From: Dorea sp. CAG:317
GTDB lineage: Bacteria > Bacillota > Clostridia > Lachnospirales > Lachnospiraceae
Length of the DNA: 23,824 bases
Reading direction: 5' to 3'
Assembly (NCBI GenBank): GCA_000433535.1
Contig: FR892671.1
Coordinates: 115,309-139,132, forward strand
Shown: positions 1 to 7,525 of the stretch, in pieces
Numbering within the stretch: the first letter of the stretch is position 1
Layout: each line of letters starts with the position of its first letter
Translations under genes and position numbers: made by a program
The notes under the pieces: model-generated
Seen by the model: the letters and a program-made list of their open reading frames with translations, nothing else
Told to the model about the DNA's origin: nothing
Databases searched by the model: none

Positions 1-717
1 ATTGATCTTCCGATCTACAAGCGCTACAAGAAGTGATTGGCGAACTTCCTCTACACTGTCAATAATCTCATCATAGTTATCAATATAAATAAGTCCCGCT
101 ACAAGCCGCTGTTCTTCGTTTGCCTTGATATACTGATTTAATTCTGTAACATCCTGAAGATAAACGGCAATAAAATATTCTTTTTCCTCTGGCATTTCCA
201 TCAAGCGCTCTGTCTCTGAAAAGCCTTCTACAGACACCTTCCTAAGTTCTGCCTGATACTGTCTCTCATTATAGTATACGTCCATATGGACAATATCATT
301 TTCTTCTTGCGGAAAAATGGATCGGTTCAACTCCGGCAGATATTTGCTCAAATACGCATCGCCTTTGACTTTTCCACCCAGAATCTTGAGAAACTGGTTA
401 TTCATCCATATTACTTTTCCGTCATCCAGAAGTATCGCATAAGGAACTGCCAGCTCCTTCAAAAGTGTATTCTGTACAATCCCATACTGCGTGGCAAATT
501 CCACCAGTTCTTTCATCAACATGGTCCTTGTATACACATACAAAATCACCACCATGATAATATACAGAAGTACGAATGCAGACATTACAAGCCCGGCCTT
601 GCGGTCCATCCTGTAGATCCAGACATTCATGCCCATCAGCAATATCCCAAGAATAGCCGGCCACTGCATATATGTACGAAGCTGTCCTTTTACTCGAATT
701 TTCTGTTTCTCTTTCAT
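1..717 (-). CDS. gdpP: GdpP-like cyclic-di-AMP phosphodiesterase, N-terminal part (cut by window start)
   Basis: Only the first 239 residues are visible; the frame runs off the left edge without a stop. Two membrane segments lie at about residues 17-33 and 37-56. A PAS-like domain follows (FATQYGIVQNTLLKEL..., then DDGKVIWMNNQFLKILGG). The degenerate GGDEF domain then begins (VAGLIYIDNYDEIIDSVEE). This order and the LIYIDNYDE stretch match B. subtilis GdpP/YybT, whose DHH-DHHA1 domains, expected beyond the edge, hydrolyse c-di-AMP at the membrane. The start is the ATG at 715-717, preceded by AAGAGGT at 727-733. Its function is housekeeping second-messenger turnover, apparently unrelated to the sugar genes beside it. 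The family assignment is good, although the catalytic domain cannot be checked here. Confidence 0.85.
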   Translation of the reverse strand, partial: MKEKQKIRVKGQLRTYMQWPAILGILLMGMNVWIYRMDRKAGLVMSAFVLLYIIMVVILYVYTRTMLMKELVEFATQYGIVQNTLLKELAVPYAILLDDGKVIWMNNQFLKILGGKVKGDAYLSKYLPELNRSIFPQEENDIVHMDVYYNERQYQAELRKVSVEGFSETERLMEMPEEKEYFIAVYLQDVTELNQYIKANEEQRLVAGLIYIDNYDEIIDSVEEVRQSLLVALVDRKIN

Positions 718-766
718 AACTTCTCTACCTCTTCAAAACGGTTACAGTTTTAAGATATACGAGGTT

Positions 767-772
767 ATTATA
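767..772 (-). promoter_or_regulatory. candidate -10 box for gdpP
   Basis: A perfect TATAAT reads leftward 49 bases upstream of the gdpP start. No good -35 is present at 17 bp (TTTTAT at 790-795), so the call rests on the -10 and its position between the repeat cluster and the gene. Confidence 0.35.
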
Positions 773-802
773 ACACCTTTCCAGTGAAAATAAAAGGGCA
801 GA

Positions 803-943
803 AATTAAGGACGCCCCTCTCCTTCCGCTGGTACAAGTTGGGGACACCCCCTCTCTGAGCATAGTACACGAATTAGGGACGCCCCTCTCCTTCCGCTGGT
901 ACAAAGCAAAGCTATGTACCATGCTCAGGAGAAAAACGTCCCT
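803..943. repeat. palindromic repeat cluster with a 34-bp direct repeat (REP-like)
   Basis: Two copies of a 34-bp sequence (803-836 and 871-904) differ at one base and start 68 bp apart. The second copy is the left arm of a nested imperfect hairpin: AGGGACG 875-881 pairs with CGTCCCT 937-943, CTCCT 887-891 with AGGAG 927-931, and GGTACA 898-903 with TGTACC 915-920. Bases 851-867 resemble the reverse complement of 916-932, so the first copy carries an inverted fragment of the right arm. It lies between galE and gdpP with no ORF of its own. It looks like a small non-autonomous palindromic element. It could also fold in the galE transcript, but no U-tract follows it. Confidence 0.65.
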
Positions 944-969
944 TTGCGCTTTTTCTTTATTCAGATTTT

Positions 970-1989
970 TTATTCGTTGTATCCCTGCGGGTTCTGTGAC
1001 TGCCATCTCCATGTGTCTTCGCACATTTCGTCTAAGCCATGCTCTGCCTTCCAGCCGAGTACCTTTAATGCTTTGGCCGGATCTGCATAGCACATTGCGA
1101 TATCGCCTTCACGTCTTGGTTTGATCTCATATGGAATCTCTTTTCCGCAGGCTTTGCTAAATGCTTTCACCATATCAAGCACGGAATATCCTACGCCTGT
1201 TCCAAGGTTGATCACATCTAATCCCGGATTTGTGAAGATGTAATCGATCGCTTTTACATGACCAATCGCAAGGTCTACGACATGGATATAATCACGCACG
1301 CCTGTTCCGTCCGGTGTATCATAATCATCACCAAACACGCCAAGCTTCTCAAGCTTTCCTACTGCAACCTGTGAAATATAAGGCATCAGGTTGTTTGGAA
1401 TTCCCTTCGGATCCTCTCCGATACGTCCGCTCTTATGCGCTCCCACCGGATTGAAGTAACGTAACAGGATTACATTCCAGTCCGGTTTTGCCTTCTGCAC
1501 ATCTGTCATGATCTGCTCCATCATGGATTTTGTCCATCCGTATGGATTAGTACATGCTCCCTTCGGACAATTTTCTGTAATCGGCATTTCCTCCGGGCTT
1601 CCGTATACAGTAGCAGAAGAACTGAAGACAATATTCTTCACGCCAACTTCATCCATAACTCCCATAAGAGAAAGTGTTCCTGTAATATTATTATGATAGT
1701 ATTCCAATGGTTTCTGCACAGACTCTCCAACTGCTTTCAAAGCTGCACAGTGAATGACTGCATCTACATTTTCTGCTTTGAACATTGCAGTAAGCGCTTC
1801 TTTATCCAGAATATCTCCTTCATAAAATGCAACCTTCTTACCGGTAAGTTCTTCTACACGTCTTAAGGACTCCTGAGAAGAGTTACTGAGATTATCATAA
1901 ACGACAACCTCATACCCTTTATTCAAAAGCTCCAGTGCTGTGTGGCTTCCGATATAGCCGGCGCCGCCTGTGATCAATATTTTTGCCAT
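970..1989 (-). CDS. galE: UDP-glucose 4-epimerase
   Basis: This 339-residue protein has the usual GalE length. It is a short-chain dehydrogenase/reductase-type epimerase interconverting UDP-Gal and UDP-Glc, and in some members also UDP-GalNAc and UDP-GlcNAc. The NAD-binding GGAGYIGS lies at residues 8-15, the SSS segment at 123-125, and the YxxxK catalytic pair is Y150/K154 (NPYGWTK). The frame is open 62 codons further upstream, but the ATG at 1987-1989 has GGAGGT at 1996-2001 and starts with the typical MAKILITGGAG, so the longer form is rejected. It is the last gene of the six-gene leftward operon, 13 bases after the NahK-like gene. There it would epimerise the UDP-sugar made from galactose 1-phosphate or HexNAc 1-phosphate. 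Confidence 0.95.
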   Translation of the reverse strand: MAKILITGGAGYIGSHTALELLNKGYEVVVYDNLSNSSQESLRRVEELTGKKVAFYEGDILDKEALTAMFKAENVDAVIHCAALKAVGESVQKPLEYYHNNITGTLSLMGVMDEVGVKNIVFSSSATVYGSPEEMPITENCPKGACTNPYGWTKSMMEQIMTDVQKAKPDWNVILLRYFNPVGAHKSGRIGEDPKGIPNNLMPYISQVAVGKLEKLGVFGDDYDTPDGTGVRDYIHVVDLAIGHVKAIDYIFTNPGLDVINLGTGVGYSVLDMVKAFSKACGKEIPYEIKPRREGDIAMCYADPAKALKVLGWKAEHGLDEMCEDTWRWQSQNPQGYNE

Positions 1990-2002
1990 CTTTCTACCTC
2001 CA

Positions 2003-3121
2003 TTAATTATCGCTGTATTTTTTGACAATTTCCTGCATAGTATACCACTTCTGCTCCATATCCTCAACCAGTTTAAACTGAGTTCTGCATCTGTCCAGAT
2101 TGTGTCCTTCTCTGTGAACTTTAAAATAAGTATCTCCCTGAAGGTAATCTGTGAGGAAACGCATACCACACTCAAAGGTCATTGTCTTTGCCCCCATCGG
2201 CATAAGCTCTATCTCTTTTCTGGTAAGTCTTCCGGCACATCCCTCAATATACCCTTTTGCGTAGAGATCAAAGAGCTCCATGCTGCAGGATACCTTTGAC
2301 AGATCCTTCTCATCCTCTGCAGCTGTACTTGCTCCGAAGCGGATGGAATCACCGAAATCATTCATGGCAAGTCCCGGCATAACCGTATCAAGATCAATCA
2401 CACAGATTCCTTTTCTCGTCCGATTATCAATCATAATATTATTTAATTTGGTATCGTTATGTGTTACGCGAAGCGGCAATTCCCCTTTTGCCAAAAGATC
2501 ACAGAAATAATCCGCAATCTCTTCGCGGTCCAGTACAAACTGGATTTCCTTCTCCACGTCTTTCGCTCTTCCCATCACATCGGCTGCCACAACTTCTTTA
2601 AACACTTGAAAACGTGCCTTTGTGTCATGGAACCCTTTGATAGTCTCGTGGAGCGTCTCCGCCGGATAATCAGCCAGCAGACGCTGGAAATTACCGAAAG
2701 AGACTGCACTCTGATAGAAATCATCAGGATTTTCTACCTTGTCATATCCAAGAGCATCTGTAATGAACTTATACGCTCTCCAGTAATCACCCTTGGAATC
2801 TTTATAAAACATAGCTCCGTCCGGTGTCGGGATCACGTTCAGTGTCTCCCGCTCCGGATCTCCGCCATTTTCAATAATCCGTTCTCTCAAATAAGACGTA
2901 ACCCCAACAACATTTTCCATAAGCTCTTCCGGCTTCGTGAAAATATCTTTATTCATTCTCTGAAGGATCACCTTCATACGTCCCATTCTCTCAATGTCAT
3001 ATACCAGAAGAAATGTGTCATTGATATGACCGCTTCCGTATGGCTCCTGCGAAAGCAATTCACCTGTAAATTGATAATGATTGATTACTTCCATTTTTTG
3101 TTCCGGTGTCACCTGAATCAT
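2003..3121 (-). CDS. nahK: NahK-like N-acetylhexosamine 1-kinase (APH-fold phosphotransferase)
   Basis: This 372-residue cytoplasmic kinase has the aminoglycoside-phosphotransferase fold. From memory it resembles bifidobacterial NahK/LnpB along its whole length: EPYGSGHIN (26-34), VILQRMN (51-57), WRAYKFI (114-120), FHDT (164-167), the catalytic loop VTHNDTKLNN with D223, the metal-binding VIDLDT (D243/D245), and DFGDSIRFGAST. NahK phosphorylates GlcNAc or GalNAc at C1 with ATP, salvaging the HexNAc released by GH112. The start is the ATG at 3119-3121, which shares its A with the stop codon of the preceding gene (TAATG) and has GGGAGGG upstream inside that gene. A GTG five codons earlier is less likely. 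The neighbouring GH112 and GalE support the NahK call over a drug-resistance kinase. Confidence 0.85.
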   Translation of the reverse strand: MIQVTPEQKMEVINHYQFTGELLSQEPYGSGHINDTFLLVYDIERMGRMKVILQRMNKDIFTKPEELMENVVGVTSYLRERIIENGGDPERETLNVIPTPDGAMFYKDSKGDYWRAYKFITDALGYDKVENPDDFYQSAVSFGNFQRLLADYPAETLHETIKGFHDTKARFQVFKEVVAADVMGRAKDVEKEIQFVLDREEIADYFCDLLAKGELPLRVTHNDTKLNNIMIDNRTRKGICVIDLDTVMPGLAMNDFGDSIRFGASTAAEDEKDLSKVSCSMELFDLYAKGYIEGCAGRLTRKEIELMPMGAKTMTFECGMRFLTDYLQGDTYFKVHREGHNLDRCRTQFKLVEDMEQKWYTMQEIVKKYSDN

Positions 3122-4047
3122 TATTTTCCCTCCCACAGATGTTTTGGATAAATTCCATCCTCTTTCATCTTCTTCACTGCAGCCATTACTACCGGCTTAT
3201 CCTCTTTGTATGTCACACCATGCCATTTGTCCGCAGACTCCAGTACTGCAACCGTTGCCTTATCTTCACCCAAAAGATCACTGACAACAGCCGGAAGGAA
3301 ATACTCGCATTTCATCGGATTTTCTTTCAGACCTTTGTCGAGAAATGCCGGGAATCCATCTCTGATCTCCGTAAGGATGCTCTTTGTAAATCCCCACATA
3401 TTCATGGACACAACTGCTTTTTCAGAAACATTTGTCCATGTTTCGCCGCCATCTTCCGTAAACGCGATTCCCCCATCACGTTTCTCGATCTGCGTTCTCT
3501 CTTCAATCTTCACAAGCTTTCCGTTTTCGTCCATTGTGCAGATTCCACGCGCAACATGACCATTATCTGTCACTGTATTACCGAGGTAGTAGCCCACCAT
3601 CGTGTAGCGGTATTTGTCATCATCCGGATGAGACTGCAGATAGTCATAGATTAATTTGAATGCTTCAACACCATAATAATCGTCTGCATTGATCACTGCA
3701 AAAGGTCCATCAATCTGATCGATACAGCTCAAAACCGCATGTGCAGTTCCCCACGGTTTCACGCGTCCTTCCGGAACTTCATAGCCATCCGGAATGTTAG
3801 ACAGCTCCTGGAATGCATAAGATACATCCATGTACTCTGCCATACGATCGCCTACTGCCGCCTTAAAATCTGCCTCATTTTCTCTCTTGATAATAAAGAT
3901 TACTTTCTCAAATCCGGCTCTCTTTGCATCAAACATGGAGAAATCCATAATAATATGTCCTTCTTCATCGATGGGATCAATCTGTTTTAAACCGCCATAA
4001 CGGCTTCCCATACCAGCCGCCATAATCACCAATACTGGTTTATTCAT
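3121..4047 (-). CDS. sugar-phosphate nucleotidyltransferase (NTP_transferase family)
   Basis: This 308-residue protein has a nucleotide-binding N terminus (IMAAGMGSRYGGLKQIDP, 8-25), KPWGTAHAV at 97-105 and a metal-site INADDYYG at 119-126. These are marks of the Rossmann-like NTP_transferase superfamily (GalU/RmlA/GlmU type), not of the HIT-like GalT family. It likely joins a hexose or HexNAc 1-phosphate to a nucleotide, probably UTP. Its stop overlaps the nahK start by one base, so the two are translationally coupled and probably act in sequence. In bifidobacterial lnp operons this step belongs to the unrelated GalT-like LnpC. The exact sugar and nucleotide cannot be read from sequence. It is not canonical GalU, so no symbol is given. 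The ATG at 4045-4047 has GGAGGT just upstream. Confidence 0.8.
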   Translation of the reverse strand: MNKPVLVIMAAGMGSRYGGLKQIDPIDEEGHIIMDFSMFDAKRAGFEKVIFIIKRENEADFKAAVGDRMAEYMDVSYAFQELSNIPDGYEVPEGRVKPWGTAHAVLSCIDQIDGPFAVINADDYYGVEAFKLIYDYLQSHPDDDKYRYTMVGYYLGNTVTDNGHVARGICTMDENGKLVKIEERTQIEKRDGGIAFTEDGGETWTNVSEKAVVSMNMWGFTKSILTEIRDGFPAFLDKGLKENPMKCEYFLPAVVSDLLGEDKATVAVLESADKWHGVTYKEDKPVVMAAVKKMKEDGIYPKHLWEGK

Positions 4048-4102
4048 TGCTCTACCTCCTAAATATATACCTCAAAGTTAAATGTCTGAAATTCAAGTCT
4101 TA

Positions 4103-4987
4103 CTATCCCTTGATACCGCCTGTTACACCACCGATAATCTTCTCTGACAGGAAGAGGTACAGGATAAATGTCGGCAGGAATACAATTACTACTGCTGCGA
4201 ACAGACCAGACCAGTTTCCTGTGTACTGCATGGACTGAATCATTCCGTACAGACCTACTGCTACAGGACGAAGCTGATCGCTGTTTGCAAAGATCAATGA
4301 CAGGAAATATTCATTCCAAATATTAATAAAGTTAAAGATTGTTACTGTAACAAGTCCTGACTGAGCCATCGGGAACATAATCTTCCAGAATGTCTTCGTC
4401 GGAGGACATCCGTCGATCGCTGCCGCTTCTTCATATGTACGAGACAGGTTTGCGAAGAAGGTCAGAAGGAAAATCGTTGTATATGGAATATTGATACCGA
4501 TATACAGGAAGATCAGTGTTGCCTTACTTGCAAATATATTATTCAAAATACCCATATTTGCTACCAGACAGAACAGCGGAAGCACGATCATTGTGATCGG
4601 AACACCCATGGCTGATACAAAACTTGTCTGGATGATTTTATTTCCAAGGAATGTATATCTTGCAAGTACATATGCTGCAGGCGCACAGATCAAAATCAGC
4701 GCCACACAGGAAATCACGGAGTATACCAAAGAGTTCATGAAGAACGTAGCTACACCGCCGGAGCCCCATGCCGCAATATAGTTTTCAGGATGTAAGCCGG
4801 AACCGAATTTCAATACTTCACCGGCAAAAATCTCTTTCGTTGTAGACAAGCTGGCTGCAACGATCCATCCAAGAAGCGCAAGCGTAAAAATCACCCACAA
4901 CAAAATGATGATATATCCAGGAGCGAGTTTTGCTTCTTTTTTCCAGTTAATTTTTTCTTTTACTTTCTTTTCTTTTTCTTTAGCCAC
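4103..4987 (-). CDS. carbohydrate ABC transporter permease (MalG type)
   Basis: This 294-residue membrane protein has a lysine-rich cytoplasmic N terminus, a first membrane segment at about residues 25-47, and further hydrophobic segments. The EAA loop that docks the ATPase is present (YEEAAAIDGCPPTKTFWKIMFP), as in the MalG/binding-protein-dependent CUT1 permeases. The start is a GTG at 4985-4987 with AGGAGG seven to eight bases upstream. It follows the MalF-type permease by 15 bases, and the two should form the heterodimeric pore. Genomic context suggests a beta-galactosyl-HexNAc disaccharide (LNB/GNB) as cargo, but the permease sequence does not show specificity. No ATPase gene is present in this operon. 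Confidence 0.9.
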   Translation of the reverse strand: MAKEKEKKVKEKINWKKEAKLAPGYIIILLWVIFTLALLGWIVAASLSTTKEIFAGEVLKFGSGLHPENYIAAWGSGGVATFFMNSLVYSVISCVALILICAPAAYVLARYTFLGNKIIQTSFVSAMGVPITMIVLPLFCLVANMGILNNIFASKATLIFLYIGINIPYTTIFLLTFFANLSRTYEEAAAIDGCPPTKTFWKIMFPMAQSGLVTVTIFNFINIWNEYFLSLIFANSDQLRPVAVGLYGMIQSMQYTGNWSGLFAAVVIVFLPTFILYLFLSEKIIGGVTGGIKG

Positions 4988-5002
4988 AACTACTCCTCCT
5001 TC

Positions 5003-5908
5003 CTAAAATTCCAAATCATCATCTTTGAGTAACGCATTACATACAGTAAATACAAGAACTACACAGAGACAAAGGATAATACCGATTGCCGCTGCATATC
5101 CCGCGTTACGGTCTGTCACCGCATTGCCGGCACCAAAAATCTGAAGATACATATACTGTACCGGTACGATAGTCGCCTTGTTCGCTGTTACAGATGAGAA
5201 CAACTGTGACCATACGAAGAATGCAGATGTTGTTACTGTCCACATGGTAATATTTGTCTTAAATACACCTTTCAAAAGAGGAAGTGTCATATAACGGAAC
5301 TGCTGAATCTTGTTTGCTCCGTCAATAGTCGCCGCCTCATAGAAGTCCGGACTGATTCTCTCAATACCGCTCATCCAGATCAGCATGTGATAACCCACCA
5401 TACCGAAACAGTATGCGATCAATAATGCTTTAAATGCATTTTCCGGTGCAAGCCACTGCATCTGGGCAAGCTTATCTGCACCGATCATCTGGAAGAACTT
5501 TGCGAAAAGTCCATACTCCGGTGCAAATACATACTGTCTCCACATGGTTGCAAGAGCTACCGCACTAACAATGTTCGGAAGATAGATGATTGCACGGAAA
5601 AATTTCTTGCCGCGGATACCGCTTGTTAAGATGACTCCGAACAAAAGAGATAACAGCATAACGATAATTCCACCGATAAGCCAGATCTTAAAAATATTTT
5701 TCATTGCCAATACAAAAATCGGAGTTTTGAACAATTTCGTATAATTTTCAATTCCTACAAATGTCCACATATCAAAGGAATCTGTAACGCTTTCAATATC
5801 GAAAAAGCTCATGAGCACAGTTCTGATAATCGGATACAGGAACACGATCAGGAAGATGATCACTGCCGGAGCCAGAAACCCGACTATCATTCCTTTGTTT
5901 TTCTTCAT
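5003..5908 (-). CDS. carbohydrate ABC transporter permease (MalF type)
   Basis: This 301-residue inner membrane protein starts with a strongly hydrophobic segment (residues 8-31, FLAPAVIIFLIVFLYPII), as in the MalF/LacF/UgpA permease family. It has about six predicted segments and an EAA loop (FYEAATIDGANKIQQFRYMTLP). It starts at the ATG 5906-5908 with GGGGGAAG upstream. It is separated from the binding-protein gene by 120 bases containing a hairpin with a U-rich tail, so it may be made at a lower level than that protein. It pairs with the MalG-type permease immediately downstream. The inferred role is uptake of the disaccharide cleaved by the GH112 enzyme. Confidence 0.9.
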   Translation of the reverse strand: MKKNKGMIVGFLAPAVIIFLIVFLYPIIRTVLMSFFDIESVTDSFDMWTFVGIENYTKLFKTPIFVLAMKNIFKIWLIGGIIVMLLSLLFGVILTSGIRGKKFFRAIIYLPNIVSAVALATMWRQYVFAPEYGLFAKFFQMIGADKLAQMQWLAPENAFKALLIAYCFGMVGYHMLIWMSGIERISPDFYEAATIDGANKIQQFRYMTLPLLKGVFKTNITMWTVTTSAFFVWSQLFSSVTANKATIVPVQYMYLQIFGAGNAVTDRNAGYAAAIGIILCLCVVLVFTVCNALLKDDDLEF

Positions 5909-5942
5909 TGGTCTTCCCCCTTTAAATCTTACATTTACTTAA

Positions 5943-5984
5943 AAAATATGGTGGCAGCGCTTTACGCTTATGCCACCATATTTT
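5943..5984 (-). terminator. attenuator-like hairpin between binding-protein and permease genes
   Basis: The 14-bp perfect arms 5943-5956 and 5971-5984 (AAAATATGGTGGCA) enclose a short loop with an extra AGCG/CGCT pairing. On the leftward transcript the hairpin ends in a run of U (TATTTTTTAAG). It lies 45 bases after the binding-protein stop and 35 before the permease start. It could be a partial terminator or a 3'-end stabiliser giving excess binding protein. Confidence 0.75.
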
Positions 5985-6028
5985 AGAATTTCACTTTTCA
6001 CTTAAATCAAGTGTTCATTACTTTCAGC

Positions 6029-7315
6029 TTATTCGCCACAGATACCTGCACACTCTTTTACAAGCTCTTCAGCTGTCATATCGCCAACCATCAGTTTTAC
6101 AAAACCTTCCTGCATAGCAGATGTTAAATCAGCGTTGTTCTCAGCTCCTACTGCCCAGTCATAATATGTAGTAGTAGAATCGAATCCTGGTTTTACTTCT
6201 GCAAGCTCTGCCGGCCATGCTTCTGCATTTGCTTTGTCAGTTGGGATACAGAGAGCTTCCTCTGTCATCTTCTTATCAAACTCACCTGTTGTGATGTATG
6301 TGATAAGTTCCATAGCTTCTTTAGATTTCTTAGAATCTTTGTTGATTGCGAATACCTGGTTTGCAATGTTGTTAGCTTCTGTTCCATCTGTTCCGCCTTC
6401 TACTGCTGGGTAGTTGAAGTATCCCCACTCAAGATCATCAGCGATCATGCCTTTGATCTCGTTTGGAAGCCAAGAACCACAGATGATGATTGCTGCATCG
6501 CCAGGTGCGAACTCTTTGTTCTGTCCGTCTGGATATACATTAGAAGCCATCTTGTCAGAGAAATATCCCTTAGCTGCGAAGTCTTCGTAATCTTTTAATG
6601 CTTTGAGAACTCTTTCATCATCCCAGTTAACTGCATCTGGATCTTCACATGCAGGATCATTTACAAGAGCTTTCACTCCGTCCTGTCCAAGGTAACGTCC
6701 TAAGTGATATCCAAGTGTAGATGTCTGATATGTTGTATCTCCTGTGATTGGTGTGATGCCTGCGTCAACTAATTTCTTACATACTGCATCAAACTCTGCC
6801 CATGTTGTTGGAACTGCTTCAATACCAGCTTTTGCAAACAATGTCTTGTTATAGAAGAATCCGAAAATAGATGGCTGATAAGGAATAGATTTCAATGTTC
6901 CGCCGCCTGCTGTACGAGCGATCTTAAACAATGTCTCATTTCCATGCTCTGCCTCATAATCTTTTGCAAGATCTTCTAAGTCCATAAGATATGATCCCCA
7001 AGATCCGTTTACACGGTTTACATCTTCATCAAATAAGTCGATGTTCTGTTTTGCCTGTAATGCTGGCTCAAGACCTTCACGCTGTCCGTTACGTCCCTTG
7101 AACTGAACGTCAACTTCAACGCCTGTGTCCTCTGTGTACTTTTCAACAGCTTCTTTGATAACTTTAGCCTGTGGCTCTTCTTCTGACCACATAGACCAGT
7201 ATACAAGTTTGTCGCCGCCCTTGTCGCCGCCTTCTTCTTTCTTACCGCCACAGCCTACTGCAAGACCAGCTACCATTGCTGCACAAAGAAGAATACTTAC
7301 AAGTTTCTTTTTCAT
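6029..7315 (-). CDS. ABC transporter sugar-binding lipoprotein (SBP family 1)
   Basis: This 428-residue exported lipoprotein has a KKK n-region, a hydrophobic core and the lipobox AVGC with the lipidated cysteine at 22, followed by a Gly/Lys-rich linker (GGKKEEGGDKGG). The mature part has family 1 binding-protein features: VYWSMWSEEEP near the N terminus, IFGFFYNKTLFAKAGIEAVPTTWAEF and AAIICGSWLPNEI. The size is like bifidobacterial GNB/LNB-binding protein. It captures sugar outside the membrane and delivers it to the two permeases downstream. It is the first gene of the operon; the ATG at 7313-7315 has GGAGGT eight bases upstream. The ligand is inferred from the neighbouring GH112, NahK and GalE, and binding residues cannot be assigned. 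Confidence 0.92.
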   Translation of the reverse strand: MKKKLVSILLCAAMVAGLAVGCGGKKEEGGDKGGDKLVYWSMWSEEEPQAKVIKEAVEKYTEDTGVEVDVQFKGRNGQREGLEPALQAKQNIDLFDEDVNRVNGSWGSYLMDLEDLAKDYEAEHGNETLFKIARTAGGGTLKSIPYQPSIFGFFYNKTLFAKAGIEAVPTTWAEFDAVCKKLVDAGITPITGDTTYQTSTLGYHLGRYLGQDGVKALVNDPACEDPDAVNWDDERVLKALKDYEDFAAKGYFSDKMASNVYPDGQNKEFAPGDAAIIICGSWLPNEIKGMIADDLEWGYFNYPAVEGGTDGTEANNIANQVFAINKDSKKSKEAMELITYITTGEFDKKMTEEALCIPTDKANAEAWPAELAEVKPGFDSTTTYYDWAVGAENNADLTSAMQEGFVKLMVGDMTAEELVKECAGICGE

Positions 7316-7363
7316 AATGCTTTACCTCCTATTTCTTTCATGACATTATGTTTTCTACATACT

Positions 7364-7385
7364 TGCATTATAGTACAATGTTGCA
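7364..7385 (-). promoter_or_regulatory. promoter and palindromic operator of the sugar-binding-protein operon
   Basis: A perfect TATAAT reads leftward at 7367-7372, 52 bases before the start codon. No TTGACA-like -35 is found at 16-18 bp (AAGCTT at 7390-7395), suggesting control by a protein. Bases 7375-7385 are ACAATGTTGCA, matching the ACAATnnTGCA motif upstream of the GH112 gene. Bases 7364-7374 (TGCATTATAGT) are its near-inverted repeat, overlapping the -10. A repressor site, or part of an AraC-type site, is plausible. Confidence 0.5.
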
Positions 7386-7437
7386 CAAAAAGCTTTGTCT
7401 TATAAATTCATTAATTTGCACTATCTACATTTTTGTT

Positions 7438-7466
7438 TTGCTTTTCTTTCCAAAATGAGTTATACT
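7438..7466 (+). promoter_or_regulatory. promoter of the AraC-family regulator
   Basis: TTGCTT at 7438-7443 and TATACT at 7461-7466 are separated by 17 bases, about 60 bases before the regulator start codon. The promoter is divergent from the binding-protein operon, so both share the intervening region 7373-7437. Confidence 0.55.
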
Positions 7467-7525
7467 ATTGGTAAAGTTAGACAAAAAACGACATCAATTT
7501 TCTACAACTATCACAAAGGAGTCTT

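Noticed and set aside
286..753. 155-codon rightward open frame over the gdpP start
   Set aside because: It is antisense to the well-recognised GdpP N terminus, has no family resemblance and has a His/Cys/Tyr-rich composition typical of reverse-frame translation.
1990..2175. 62-codon upstream extension of the galE frame
   Set aside because: It overlaps the end of the NahK-like gene, has no ribosome site, and the ATG at 1987-1989 has GGAGGT plus the standard GalE N terminus.
2459..3151. 230-codon rightward open frame opposite nahK
   Set aside because: It is the reverse-strand shadow of a strongly conserved kinase; the composition is unlike a real protein and no ribosome site was seen.
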